NCBI RefSeq assembly: GCF_004210375.1
Contig: NC_134834.1
Location: forward strand, 143,377,009-143,441,008
Reading direction: 5' to 3'
DNA: 64,000 bases
From: Tachypleus tridentatus
Lineage: Eukaryota; Arthropoda; Merostomata; Xiphosura; Limulidae
Shown here: positions 44,423-56,892 of the stretch, piece by piece
Layout: the number at the start of each line of letters is the position of its first letter
Position numbering within the stretch: position 1 is the first letter of the stretch
Translations under genes and position numbers: made by a program
Notes under the pieces: generated by a model
What the model was told of the DNA's origin: nothing
The model's database searches: none
Seen by the model: only the letters and a program-made list of their open reading frames with translations

Positions 44423-44720
44423 AAGTGCATGGAGATGTGCTGTTGCTCAACACACTTATCACTTTCAGCTGTGGAAGTGTCATAAAAATGACAGTAAATC
44501 CCGTTAGTTAATCCCGTGAAAGGAACAATCATTGTGTGACGTCGAGTGCTGCAAGCCATCTTTCTTGTGGTACGTAGTTCAAAAGGGACAGCTACGCATC
44601 AATTCTATTTCGCCCACGCGTTTGCAAAGTGACATGCAAATAAAAGAGAAAGCTCCAGTTATTAAGTTTCAATTTACTTTCATTACGTCCTTAAATGCAA
44701 AACATGAGGTAGGTATTTTC

Positions 44721-44846
44721 TTTGTTTTATTTGTTTTATACAAGCACAAAGCTATATTGTGGGTTTTTCAAGCTGTTCCCACTGCAGATATCAAACACCG
44801 ATTTCAGCGTAATAAGCCCTCAAGCTTACCACTGAATCACCTGGGG
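44721..44846 (-). mobile_element. SINE family B
   Basis: Reads TACAAGCACAAAGCTATATT, GCAGATATCAAACACCGATT and CTTACCACTGAATCACCTGG. Confidence 0.78.
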
Positions 44847-45523
44847 AAGGTGTTTTGGTTCTTACTGTTTGTGATATAACAGATCTAAAATATCGTGCAG
44901 AAAGTTCACTGAAACAGTGTAACCCTCCACCAATTTTATCAATAGGGTTATATAATCACATAGCAACGTTGTTTGTCATGCGTCGATCAAGAATCGTTCT
45001 TGTACAATACTGACATTCATATTTGGTCTATACCTTAGCCCTTACTCACAAAACATCTCATAATAAAAAAAATTATGTTGCATTACCTCGCCAGTTCATG
45101 TTCTCCTAATTAATATATATTGCACATACAATTTCAACAGCTTAATAACAACACTCATCTGAAGTCACGTATATTCCTCTCTTTTTTATTTTACTTCAAT
45201 TGAAGCTGGTAATATTGAATCACAAAGAATGTTGTGTAATGGTTTAACATTACGAAATAAATTTATTTAAGTGTATCATATTTCAAAAATTGTTTATTAC
45301 ATGCGTCACCAGAGGTATTATCCGCAATGCGGTGAAACTAAATACAAACTTATTATTATTCAAATCTAGAACAATTTAATACAAATTGGAAGCTTGTTGT
45401 TAACGTGGTGTCAAATATTTAATCTCACACCGTTCTGTGTTTATTCGGAACGACGAGCTTATCACAGGTTATTCTGTTCAAGAAGTTTTCAACACTAAAA
45501 TTTGAGCTTCGATAGATTACATT

Positions 45524-45642
45524 TGTGTGTGTGTTTCTTATAGTAAAGCCTCATCAGACTGTCTGCTGAGTCCACCAAGAGGAATCGTATCCCTGATTTT
45601 AGCGTTGTAAATCCGTAGACTTACCACTGTACTAACGGGGGA
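45524..45642 (-). mobile_element. SINE family C
   Basis: Ends in GTGTGTGTTTCTTATAG and keeps GGAATCGTATCCCTGATTTT and AAATCCGTAGACTTACCACT of the tRNA-like head. It ends 12 bases before the next SINE. Confidence 0.8.
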
Positions 45643-45654
45643 CAACAGATTACT

Positions 45655-45929
45655 GTTTTTTGTTTTTGAATTGCGCACAAAGCTACTTGAGGGCTATCTG
45701 TGCTAGCCGTCCCTAATTTAGCAGTGTAAGACTAGAGGGAAGGCAGCTAGTCATCACCACCCACCGCCAACTCTTGGGCTACTCTTTTACCAACGAATAG
45801 TGGGATTGACCGTCACATTATAATGACCCCACGGCTAGGAGGGCGAGCATGTTTAGCGCGACGCGGGCGCGAACATGCGACCCTCGGATTACGAGTCGCA
45901 CGCCTTACGCGCTTGGCCATGCCAGGCCT
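45655..45929 (-). mobile_element. SINE family A, least diverged copy
   Basis: The body is essentially consensus. The head differs (GCGACGCGGGCGCGAACATG, ACGAGTCGCACGCCTTACGC), showing a GC-rich head variant. Probably one of the youngest copies in the window. Confidence 0.92.
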
Positions 45930-45983
45930 GACAACAGATTACATAAAGTCCTTTGCGAAGCTTTCCTTTTAGAATTATTTCTT

Positions 45984-46300
45984 TTTATAGAATTTTGTGC
46001 AAAGTTTATAGAAGGTTATCTGCGCAAACAGTTCCTAATTTTCAAGTGATAGAGTAGACAAAAGACAGCTAATCAACAGCGAGGGTTATCTGCGCTAACA
46101 GTTTCTCATTTTCAAGCGATAGTGTAGACGAAAGGTGGTTGGCTAATCAACAGCGCCCACCTCTAACTCTTCGGTTACTGGGATTGACTTTAATAGCATA
46201 GCGCCCCACGTCTGACAAGAAGAAGTATGTTTGGTGTGGGAGTCGATCACGCCACCCGCAAATTGCTGTTCGAATACTTTAACCATCAGAGCATGTCACT
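45984..46300 (-). mobile_element. SINE second subfamily with internal duplication
   Basis: A segment starting GAAGGTTATCTGCGC at 46011-46080 is repeated, with changes, at 46081-46154. The copy otherwise runs from AATTTTGTGCAAAG to the head TTAACCATCAGAGCATG. Confidence 0.75.
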
Positions 46301-46585
46301 CGTTCTTAAAAATAAAAAGTGTAAACTTTTTTTGCTAAATATTAGTAATACTAAGACATTGAAATTGCCATTTGGTTGGTGAAGTGAGGTAGTTTTATTT
46401 ATTTAATGATCAATGACTATCAGTTATATCTATATTGTTGTGTATTGAAAAGACTATGTAGCATCGCAGCAAAGTAAGTCAGTCTGTGACAAACAGTACA
46501 ATAAAGAAAGATTATGTTAATCTTGCGGTGCACAACAATGATTTCAACTATATGGTGATTACACTTAAATGTGTCCAATAACGCA

Positions 46586-46840
46586 AGGCCTGGCATAGCC
46601 AGGTGGTTAGGGCGCTTGGCTCGCCATTCGAGGGTTGCGGGTTCGAATATCAGTCCCACTAAAAAATATTCGCCCTTTCAGCTGTGGGAGCGTCATAATG
46701 TAAAGGTTAATCACACTATTTGATGGAAAAGGAATAGACCAAGTGTTGGCGGTATTAACTAGCTGCTTTCCCTCTAATCTTTCACTGCTAATTTAGGTCT
46801 TTAGATAGACCTCGTGTAGCTTTTTGCGAAATTAAACGAA
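46586..46840 (+). mobile_element. SINE family A, full length
   Basis: Clear head: GGCCTGGCATAGCCAGGTGG (box A) and GTTGCGGGTTCGAAT (box B). A body gap removes part of the GTGGTGATGAC segment. Confidence 0.88.
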
Positions 46841-48771
46841 TCAACAATCAGAAAATTAAGGTTTAATAACATTGTTATTATACTTCTAGTATACATATAT
46901 TATGTCTGCTGATACAAGTTGAACAATGCTACAAAGAACGAGTACATACTTGTCAAATGGAAGAACACTTTGGGCTAACTTAAGAAATGATGCAGCACAG
47001 GATGAGTACATTACAAACAATGGTTGTAAAACAAGTGCATGACATGAGCAACAATAAAAATAAATGTGTGGCTCATGTTCGTTATGTTTTACTTGACAAC
47101 AACAACGTACGCACGAATATAATAAGTTCTACTCTTTGCGTAGATTTTGTAATTTTAAAAATAAGTTCTTTGTATTCTTGTTCAGTAATAGAAAAGTTAA
47201 TCTCATTTATCATAATAGCTCAGATTACAGGATAATTCAAAAAAAGGTTTACGTTATCAGCTCGTCATAAACGTTTGCATGCCATCACTTATTCAGAACC
47301 AATAAAAAACTATAATTTATCAAATATGTACATCTATATATTTCCATTTGTTTGTCTGTTGGCAGTTTTAATTTCTGTGGCAATGGGTTACAAGATAAAA
47401 GCGTAGTTAATTTCGAGGAGTTAGCTTCAATGAACTGATTATTCAGAATTCCTTTAAGAAGATAAAACTTTATTTTGTTATTAAGCACAAAGGTGCACAA
47501 TGTGCTGTGTTAAATGGTAAGTCTGAAGAATAAAAACGTAAAAGACCGGGCTTTGATATTCATAGTGAGCATAGCGTATTGGGTAACTTCGTGTTTAACA
47601 CACGAGAAAAGTTTGTTTTCCTAGTGATACAAAAAACGAAACCAGTAGAACAGAAACACTTTTAAGTAACCAAAATTTTGTTATAAGCGTTCAATAAAAT
47701 ATTTTGAGCATATCACAAACCTATACTCAAAACTAGAGTGTGTTTTTTATATATGAGTTCTATGCAAATTATTTCAATGTCTCAAAGATCAATATGGAGC
47801 TGATAACAAATAGAACACTGAAACATATGAATGAAATTAGTCGAATTATAAGAAATGGTTGCTTATTGTATACAACTTGATGAAACCTTTACTACTTTGT
47901 GAAGCAAAGTGTCTGTATTTTGGCCTTTACTACTTCGTATTGTAGATTATCCGTATTTTTACCATTACTACTTTGTAATGATGTATTTTTCGTATTTAGT
48001 AGGTATCATTTGAGTTTTGTGCATAAATCACAACGTTTATTATTATATTGAAAATGGCAAACGCTATTCGCAGAACTGGCATGCGTTAATTTAAAATTAT
48101 ATTTTTTTCGATATATTATTAATATGTATATACAAATTAAATTATGCCACAATACAATTCAAAACTACCCTAGCAGCTTATAACTCACCCGAGTTACTGT
48201 CAATAATTAAATAGTATTTTATCTAATAACGTAACAATAATAATAATTCTTTTTATTACCTTCAGAAAATTGTCTGTATTTTTATTGTTAATTAAACATT
48301 TTCTTTCAAGTATCTTAGGTTTTACGAACATACCCGAAGCTTAGTTTGTCATTCGATTTACGATTTGTCTACGTTATAACAGTGTAGAACAATTCCGCCC
48401 CTCGTCAGTGGAGCAAATGTTGAGAACAAATCTTAGATTCATATATCGGTGAAGTGTATATTACCTTCACAATGTTTTGAAACGTATTTTAGTGAAGCCA
48501 AATCAACACTGTGTAAGTAAACAAAAAGTTTCAAAACAGTTGTTATATTATTTTCATGGTTTATCATTAAACCTAAATTATTAAATAATTTTAGTGATAA
48601 TTGATTCAAATGTTTATCCGTAATCTTCGTTTAATAATTAGAATTTTGTTTTAATCCCTGCCTCCCACTCGGATAAACATCGTTTATTTTATCTATAAAT
48701 GACAAAGTTTATTGTTTATAAATAATAATATTTTATACGTATTAACATGTTTATAGGAGGAGCTGCTCGTT
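46841..48771. other. Intergenic; two SINE scraps
   Basis: Mostly unique AT-rich DNA. Scraps: AAGCACAAAGGTGCACAATG near 47484 (family B tail) and CCGCCCCTCGTCAGTGGAGC near 48396 (family C head). No gene. Confidence 0.45.
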
Positions 48772-48933
48772 TGCCATAGCCAGGTGGTTAGGGCTCTCGA
48801 CTCCCAATTTGAGGTTCTTAGCTTCGAATTCCCGTCCCCTTTAAGCGTGGGGATATTATAATCACTAACCTTTGGTAAAAGAGTGGTCCAAAAGTTGACG
48901 GTGGATGGTGATGACTAACTGCCTTCCCTGTGT
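48772..48933 (+). mobile_element. SINE family A, 3'-truncated
   Basis: Head TGCCATAGCCAGGTGGTTAG intact; stops at TGCCTTCCCTG in the body. Confidence 0.83.
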
Positions 48934-51530
48934 AAACTTTATTTTTCAATTGATAGAGTTTAATTAACTTAAATCTTACTTTTATCCCTAATCTTTAAGA
49001 TGTTTTTCAAATTTAAATTGTTAATTTTTCAAATACATAGTAAGCAATATTGGAGGCTGTCATTTGTATCATGCTATCTTCTTCACTTAAAAACTTCTTT
49101 GACCAAATATTCTTTACAAACTTAAATTGCTAAATACATAGAGATCTCCGCGTAATAAACTATGAAATGTAATTCAAAAAAAGGATTGAAATTTTTGTGA
49201 TTTTACTTCCTTAATATGAACTGTTACTGTAAGTATGACATTTAGACTTCATGGTCGATACAGAGCTTGAGCCCCATTATTTCGGAGCCTTTTTTTTTTT
49301 GTCCTGCTCTGGCAAATATTCTATTCACTATCAGGCAGTTGCAAATTAACACGCCTAAACTTATGGTAATCAAAACAGATATTACCAACATTCTAATAGG
49401 TCCGCGTTTCATACCTAATCAAATTCGAATACTCAGTCTTCTCAATCCTCATTACTGCTGTAAGACTTACTATATCCACGACGCTTAAAAACATTTTCTT
49501 CCTTATTCTAAGTTCGTTCTTGCTAAAAAAGAAATAAAAATCCCCGAAATAATGAAAACGATGCAAGTTTGTTGAAATGTTGTAACTGAGATAATCCTAC
49601 CAAAGCAGACTTTCGCTAAAACTATAAATTAGGCATGGTTTTAAAATTCTAGTGTAACCATTAAAGCGTAAAAAAATCAACCAAAAATGTCAAAAGAAAT
49701 CTACCTTAAATCAGGATAGATAGTGCTTTATTATGAAAAAAAAATCAAGGTAAAACGGGACTTTCTTCAATTTTAGATTATTTTAAACATAATTTGGTAA
49801 AAAAATTCTTAGCAAAATATTCCATATATTCTGTATATTACCTCAAAATGAATTAATAGGTACACAAAAAATAGTTTCACTTTCAAATAATTAGCTGTAG
49901 CCTTGAGCTCACGATGATTTAGGCCTAGTTAAAAAAAATTAATAATTTATGGAAATTATTTTGATAACAGTAAACCACACCATCTACCGGTATGTATAAA
50001 ATAATGATTCTCCCTTGTATAACGTTGATTCTGATAAAGATGTGAGAGTATTTTATGTTCTAAAATAATACTAAATATTATAAACAAGCTACTTAGAATC
50101 TTATTATATTACACAGAAGTGCTTCTTCAGGTGATTTGGGACTGGTTCATTTTACCACACGTAACCAATATACGACGTTTAGGGTCTGTTTCCTTTTAAA
50201 ACACATACCCACCCATAAAAGGTTTGGAACAGGCTTATGTCAAAACACTTTGTGTTTAGGAGTGTCAGATTAAAAAACTACAATAGTTTCCCCGTTTTCT
50301 TTACATTCTAGTCAAAACTTGCAGATTTTAACGGCATCTAATTGCTCTAAAAATAATGAAATTTAACTGAGAGAATCGAAGTTTATATAATTATGAAACA
50401 GAATTATAATCCTAGTGGCAAAAGAGAGACCTTTTCATTGTTACACATGTAACCATGGTAGTTTGAACTTACCTTTGACACTGAAGGTACTCATCTGCCT
50501 AGGTCTTCATAACTGATAGAAATCAGGAATGATGTATAGTTGGTCTTCATAACTGATAGAAATCAGGAATGACGTATATTTGTTTTAATTGCATCAGTGT
50601 AGTTAATTTCATTCCGCAATTTACGATGCAGAAATTGTAGCGAGGAAACTAACATAGTTATCTATAGTTTCTTTAATAAGTGAACGTGAAATGTTAAACA
50701 AGCTTAAACGTTTAAGTATCGAATATTTGCCAATTACCCGAAAAAATTGAACGGGTGGAAAAAGAAATCATGGTAATTACGGAAATTGTCACTTGTTTTC
50801 TCGTTAACGTCACACTTTCCTCATAACATAAAACACTTAAGATTTGTGGACGCCTTATGATTTTGAACATTTTTCAGCACGAATCACTTAACGATTGTGT
50901 AACTGATTTAATGTTTGCTAATTAAAAACTTGTTGCGACGAATTTACTACCTCAACCAACTCTTTCGCTACTCGCTTTTCGAACAGATGATTCTCGTTCA
51001 ATAAACTTTCAATTTATTAGTTCCACCGCTATGTTAATTGTTATTAGTTCAGTAAATATTACATTTATTGTTTAATAATTGAAAAAAATTTCAACATGCG
51101 GTGCACCTCGATCTTTAACTGAGAATCCCGAGTAAATTATCAGTTCAGAAAATTCAATTTTTCTACGGCGTTTGAATAGTATCCAAGCGTGTAAATTAGT
51201 AAAGCTAACCGAAAGATGTTCCATAGTAAACCTGCTCAACCGGAATTTACTGTCACATTCCAATTTTACAGTTGCTAAAGTAGAACGACTAAATAGTTAA
51301 CGGTTGACAATAAAGACCTATCTTTCACAGATGAATTTACAAATGAATAACAAGTACTAAAGCTAGGATCACATCTCTAACAAGCTTGCGTCTTAAACCT
51401 GAAAACATAACAGCAATCTTTTTAAGGTGTTACTTAAACATATTATGAGAAGTTAATTTAAAATCCGGTTTACGTTTCATGTAATACTTTATTTTCCATA
51501 TTTCTCTGCTGTTCAACGTTTTGCTTTATT
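48934..51530. other. Longest SINE-free stretch; one small duplication
   Basis: AT-rich, no gene recognised. Contains the 40-base duplication at 50502-50580 and a short inverted pair (CATTATTTCGG near 49276, CCGAAATAATG near 49543) that may be chance. Confidence 0.4.
50502..50580. repeat. 40-base tandem duplication
   Basis: Two copies of GGTCTTCATAACTGATAGAA followed by ATCAGGAATGANGTATANTT, almost identical. Confidence 0.92.
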
Positions 51531-51801
51531 CGTTTGGTTGGTTTTGGATTTTGCAGAAAGCTACATGAGGGCTATCTGCGCTAGTCGTCCCTAATTTAAG
51601 TGAAAAACTAGAGGGAAGGCAGCTAGCTATCACTACCCATCGCCAAGTCTTGAGCTACTCTTTTACCAACAAATAGTGGGATTGACTGTCACATTATAAC
51701 GGTTTCACGGTTGAAAGGGCGAGCAGGTTTGGTGCGAGGGGGATTCGAACCCGCGACCCTAAGAATACGAGTGGAGTGCCTTAACCACCTGGCCATGCAA
51801 C
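51531..51801 (-). mobile_element. SINE family A, full length
   Basis: Complete, with box B region GGGGATTCGAACCCGCGACC and head end CCACCTGGCCATGCAACG. Confidence 0.9.
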
Positions 51802-52548
51802 GTTTTCGTGCGTAAACCAGTTGTATTTTATGATCGTTTGATACTGATAAATGGTGAATGTACGTGGTGTAGAAATAAAACCGTAACAAAACAATATCGT
51901 ACGGAGTTTTGAACCAAAGTTCGTAGTGTTCCTGTTAAGAGGTAATTCTCCTCCTGTCCCCCGAAATATAATTGAAAAATCTAATAGTTCGTTAGTGTAA
52001 TATCATAAAATTAAAACAGAAAGCTATGTTATCAGCTAAGGCTTTGCAATTCACGCTTCATCAAGTCTGTAAATGTAATTATTAGCATTACGTTTAATAT
52101 GGCAAGTAAAACATCACTTGGACATATAATCTTTACAAAACACAGGTTGCTAGTATTGTGATGCGTAGTTATTTTACAGCATTTTAAAACACTGAGGAGA
52201 CCATGTCGTGTGAGTAGTTTCGAAAAGTTTTACTATTGTGTTATGTCTTCAGTATGTTTTGTTTCAGGTAATCTTGTTACACTATTTATGTGATTCCGAG
52301 AGAAGGTGGCTTTGATTGATTATCTAATATTGGCTCTTACCTAATAAAACCTATAAAGTGATTTGAACGTTTACCTGGTGAATATCGGTAATACAGACCA
52401 CAGTGGCACATTATTTTACAAGAAAGTGGATCACTAAGATTTTAAGTTGTTGTACAAACTGGTAAGATATCTAAATGATGTCACCAATGGGATATCATGT
52501 ACCTTGACAGAAAGGGGAAAAACTGAAAAGAGTTTCCACTTGCTACTT
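51802..52548. other. Intergenic, nothing recognised
   Basis: Unique AT-rich sequence. Confidence 0.4.
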
Positions 52549-52655
52549 GGTTTGTTTGTTTTAAAATTAAGCATAAAGCTACAAAATGGGTTATCCGTGG
52601 TCTGCCCACCATTGGTATCGAAATCCGGTTTTTAGCGATAGGAGTTCGCAGTTGA
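52549..52655 (-). mobile_element. SINE family B, head truncated
   Basis: Tail GTTTGTTTTAAAATTAAGCA, then TGGTATCGAAATCCGGTTTT. The outermost head is missing. Confidence 0.82.
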
Positions 52656-53710
52656 AAGACTGTAGTAAAGAGTGTAAAAATATGAAAGTTAAATGAATGG
52701 GAAAGTGTATAGGAAAGACAATGATACTTAAATCAAATTAAACTGGACGTGAACACTAAGAGGACGTTGAGGAGATTAGGGAAAGGAGAATAACCAGTGT
52801 AATGACCTTCAAGGTAATAAAAACAGTTAAAGTACCAGTATTAGGATTGTCTTATCAATATTGGATATCTGGCGTTGAATGCATATATGTACTAAAATAA
52901 ATGCCAACAAAATAATTAACAACAACAATAATAAAGTGAAATGTGTATGTGATTACTATTGGTGGTTAGGAATTAAAGATGAAACATGCTACCTAGATTG
53001 TGCAGTTAGGAATTAGAGATGGCAACATGCTACCTGGATTGTGCACTAACAAAGATGTTGCGTCCCGACCCTACAGCTGATGGAACAAAACCTGTTAATT
53101 GACCAATTTGTAAATAAATGATAAATCAAACAACTTATTTTTATCAGGATTAAGAACAAATTCCTTTTGTGAAAGGAGAAAAATGTAAGATTTAAAGGAA
53201 GAAAGGTTATTTCTCCTAACATTTTTGGTTGAAGAAGTTGAAATATTGGAAACCTACACCATTTAAAGACATTTAATAAACACTAATTTTCTCCATTTGT
53301 ATAGTTACACGAGGTAACAAAAGGGTCTCGAATGAATTCGAATTCCTTTTATTCCTGATTCAACAAAAGAATAGCATAGGTTAGCACGTTTTAATAAAAT
53401 GTTTTATTTCTTAGTGTATTTCACTTTTTATCAGAAATTCACTTTTTACATTTGCTTCTATATTTTTAAATACTTTTTTATTATAAAAGGCTGTCACACT
53501 TTTGATATAAACTTGAAAAACGATATAGATTTTATTTTCCAAAGTGCAAATTTACAATGATTCATACCCTATTTATAAACAATCATAAAACAGTTTTTTC
53601 AAATACATAAAAAATGTGGTATTAATTAGTTATTTCTTGCTCATCTCAAATTTAAGAAAATGGTAATTTTCTAAAATGTCACGCAGATAATTATGTTCTC
53701 ACACTACGAG
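52656..53710. other. Intergenic with a 40-base duplication
   Basis: No gene. See 52965-53045 for the duplication. Confidence 0.4.
52965..53045. repeat. 40-base tandem duplication
   Basis: GTTAGGAATTANAGATGNNA then ACATGCTACCTNGATTGTGCA occurs twice in a row. Confidence 0.9.
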
Positions 53711-53970
53711 AAGCATAGCCAGGCTAAGGCACTCGTAATCTGAGGGTCGTGGGTTTGAATCCCCGTCACACCAAACATGCTCGCCTCTTTCAGTTGTGGA
53801 GACGCTATAATGCGAAGGTTAATTCCACTATTCGTTCGTAAAAGACTAGCCCAAGAGTTGACAATGGATGGTGATGATTAGCTGCCTTCTCTCTAGTCTT
53901 ACACTGCTAAATTAGGGACGGCTAACGCAGATAGCCCTCATGTAGCTTTGCGCAAAATAAAAAAAAACCA
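53711..53970 (+). mobile_element. SINE family A, nearly full length
   Basis: Head shortened (AGCATAGCCAGGCTAAGGCA lacks the GTGGTT of box A). Box B GGGTTTGAATCCCC is intact and the tail is A-rich. Confidence 0.88.
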
Positions 53971-54360
53971 AAGCATTACAGGAAATATTAAATAAAACAA
54001 TTATTCGTGCATTTATTTCCAAAATATGACAACGATTCGACCATTTGCATATTAATGTCTGTGATACTTTAATGAATTATAAAATTATTGTATTTACTGC
54101 ATCGTTATTTCTCAGAATTTTTACTTCTTTTTACAAAAGGTGTTTCATGTGTCTCATATAAGTATCTGCTTGTAGCGGTGCTTCTTTCGTTAACACATGA
54201 CTTGTCTCTTTATTAATACGTTTATTTCGAGTAACGTGATTATTTAAGGTACTTGTCTCTTTTGTCGAAACAAATTTAAAAACGGCATTCTTTCTTCGTC
54301 AATACGTTTATTTGGAGTAATTTCATAATTTAAATATGACCCGTCTTTCTTTCTGAACAG
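53971..54360. other. Intergenic, nothing recognised
   Basis: TTAATACGTTTATTTCGAGT-like phrases recur loosely from 54215 to 54700, perhaps a very old tandem repeat with a spacing near 85 bases. Confidence 0.35.
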
Positions 54361-54480
54361 TTCCCTGCTGGTACAGCTGTAAGTCTACGAATTTACAATG
54401 CTAAAATCAGGGGTTCCATTCCCCTCGGTGAACTCGGTAGATAGCTCTATGTGGCTTTGCTGTGAGAAAACACATACATT
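54361..54480 (+). mobile_element. SINE family C
   Basis: Head GGTACAGCTGTAAGTCTACG, box B GGGGTTCCATTCCCC, then TAGATAGCTCTATGTGGC. Confidence 0.82.
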
Positions 54481-54519
54481 CATGATGACAAGAAAACCTC
54501 TTGTAGAGAAAATTATATA

Positions 54520-54602
54520 CAGAAGGTCGAAACGTTGTTCGCTCCTCTATTAGTGCCTTCTCTATCCATACCAGCCGTTTTTAAATATAACACACACACA
54601 TT
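54520..54602 (+). mobile_element. Hammerhead-family fragment, third copy
   Basis: GAAGGTCGAAACGTTGTTCG then CTCCTCTA and CCAGCCGTTTTTAAATATA match the repeat at 16388-16460. The upstream core CTGANGA is absent here. A short CA run follows. Confidence 0.7.
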
Positions 54603-54728
54603 TTTTCTCAACGCGTTTATTTCGGAAAATTTGATTATTTAAATGTTACTTATCTTTCATAATGAAGATGTTTATTTCGGGTAATTTAAGAATTTAAAAA
54701 TCACTTGTCTCTCTTCAACAGCAAAATC

Positions 54729-54967
54729 ACAGGTGGACTAAAGTTTAGAGTGCAAGGACTGTGGTTCTAAAGACTCAGATACGAGGTTCATTGCAGCCCA
54801 AACGCGTTATTCAGTTTGAGATTGTGGGTGTGTTATACAAGCAATAATTAAATCCCACTATTCGCTCACACAAGAGCATCTTAAAACACAGCTTTCCCCT
54901 TGTCTAAAATTTAATAATTAAAAAATAGTGCTATATGCAGCTCTGCGCGAAAATTTCCAATAAACAA
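54729..54967 (+). mobile_element. SINE second subfamily, old
   Basis: AATAATTAAATCCCACTATT and AGCTCTGCGCGAAAATTTCC are the recognisable parts. Confidence 0.55.
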
Positions 54968-54992
54968 AATCTTCCTTATGGGAAGTAATTAG

Positions 54993-55257
54993 CGCCAAGT
55001 GTGGCCAAGCGTTTAGTGTGCCGGTTAATGGATTTGCTTCCCTTATTATCATAAATAATCGTGCTCTACGGTGTAGGACCGTAACTGCGCTTTGTACGTG
55101 GCAGACGTCTCAACATTCGATCATACAAAAGTATCTCCATAGTTGGCGGCGAGCGCGATTAATTAGCTGCCATCCATGTATTCTATCGCTTCAAAATTAA
55201 AGATGGTTAGCGCAGAGAGCACTCTAATAGCAATACGCGAAATTCAACAAATAAACA
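54993..55257 (+). mobile_element. SINE second subfamily, old
   Basis: GTGTGGCCAAGCGTTTAGTG at the head, GGCGGCGAGCGCGATTAATT in the body and ACGCGAAATTCAACAAATAA at the tail. Confidence 0.6.
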
Positions 55258-55509
55258 ATGAGCGATAAGTATGTGTATCATCCACAAGTGTCACTGAAAA
55301 TACGATAGAAATTACGTCTTCCGCTGTGACAGCGATAAGTCTACGGATTTACATCGATAAATAAATAAATATGATAAAAATTACATTTAATTACTGCAAA
55401 AAATATTAGCATAACTTATATTCACTCACTGTGTGTTCCTCTAACTACCAGACTGTACTATTGACAGCACAGGTACTTAAAAAAAAGTCCATCTCACTCC
55501 TGTAAAACA

Positions 55510-56415
55510 TACGAGGGCTGTTCAAAAAATACGCGGACTGACGTCATAAAACAAAAAGTACTTTATTTAAAAGTTACAGGTCTGGGACCCCTTCAAAGTA
55601 CTCTCCTCCCCAACGCACACACTTATCCCAACGGTGTTTTCACTTGTTGAAACAGTCCTGATACGCTTCTTTTGTAATGTCCTCCAGCTCCTTCGTCGCA
55701 TTTGCCTTAATCTCGGGAATCGTCTCAAATCTTCTTCCTTTCAAGGGTCTTTTGAGTTTGGGGAACAAGAAAAAATCGCAAGGAGCAAGGTCAGGTGAGT
55801 AGGGGTGGTGGGGAAGAACAGTGATCGAGTGTTTGGCCAAAAACTCACGAGTTCTGAGGGCTGAATTTCGCAGCAACGCGGTGCATCTTCAATTTTTCGG
55901 TCAAAATCTCGTAACAAAATCCAACTGATATTCCACACTCTTCAGCAAGCTCCCTGACAGTCAGACGTCGATTTGCCCGCACCAAGGTGTTGATTTTGTC
56001 GACGTGTGGGTCGTCAATTGACGTGGAAGGACGTCCAGGACGCTCATCATCTTCAATGGACTGTCGACCATCCTTAAAACGTTCATGCCACTTGAAAGAT
56101 GCCGTACGCTTTATAGCAACATCACCGTAAGCCGTGTTAAGCATAGCAAAAAGTCGCAGATTTTCCAAGTTTAACACAAAATTTCACAGCAAATCGTTGC
56201 TCCTTCAGGTCATTCATTGTGAAATCCGCCAAACGAAAAAATCGCACTTCACTTAAAACCGCGTAGCTAATACACAAATAAAGATATCTGCAATCGGGAA
56301 ATGGCGTCGTAATCAGCTGATCTGTACGAACCTAGCGACACCAAGCGGATTCTCCTGGAACCAACTGGAGCCGCGCAATTCAAACAGTCCGCGTATTTTT
56401 TGAACAGCCCTCGTA
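55510..56415 (-). mobile_element. Mariner 2, internally deleted, with both terminal repeats
   Basis: Ends TACGAGGGCTGTTCAAAAAA... and its near-perfect complement (about 30 bases, with GTCCGCGTATTTTTTGAACA inside the right end) lie at TA sites. The minus strand encodes two transposase parts. The N-terminal domain shows HERFKDGRQSIEDDERPGRP and the helix-turn-helix RRLTVRELAEECGISVGFCY, reaching LKMHRVAAKF. The C-terminal part shows REFLAKHSITVLPHHPYSPD and LAPCDFFLFPKLK, with the third catalytic Asp. The catalytic middle, including the first two aspartates, is missing (906 bp against about 1.3 kb), and the join changes frame. It is better preserved than mariner 1 and of a different mariner lineage, judging by its ends. 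Confidence 0.94.
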
Positions 56416-56769
56416 GACTATAAATGTTGAAACTTTGTAGAATGAACGGCAGCTGTTTCACTTCTGATAAGCGAGAGATTTTAGCGTTAATATCATTGTT
56501 ACAATTATCCCGTTTCACTCCTGATGAGCAAGAAGTTTTAGCGTTAATATCATTGCCACAGGTAGTTTGTTTTACTCCTGAAAAATAAGATCTGTTAATG
56601 GTGGTATAAATATTCTACAGATTTTTCGAATCGTGAATATAAGTTGCATTTACGTTTGCTTTCGAAATATATGACGCTGATAAGCGCTTTATAATCCTAA
56701 AGAAACAGTTCATGCTGATCTTTACTATTTAACCTGTACTGTCAGTCGCCTCAAACTGACATCCAAGAG

Positions 56770-56892
56770 TATACCTTGATTTGTGAAAAGTTAAACACAA
56801 AGCTACACAGTGTGATACTCACCACAGGAATCGAATCTAGATTTCTAGCGTTTTAAGTCCGTAGACATACCGCTGTGTCACTTGAAGAGGAT
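56770..56892 (-). mobile_element. SINE family B
   Basis: AGTTAAACACAAAGCTACAC, GGAATCGAATCTAGATTTCT and AGTCCGTAGACATACCGCTG mark tail, box B and head. Confidence 0.82.

Noticed and set aside
44272-44559. Open frame across a SINE
   Set aside because: It reads through SINE body and head, so its composition is explained by the repeat.
46587-46655. tRNA gene (box A and B look good)
   Set aside because: The tRNA-like head is part of a dispersed SINE with the same body and tail as many others; no cloverleaf gene is supported.
49274-49555. Inverted pair CATTATTTCGG / CCGAAATAATG as MITE ends
   Set aside because: Only about 11 bases, with no target duplication and no second copy seen. Likely chance.
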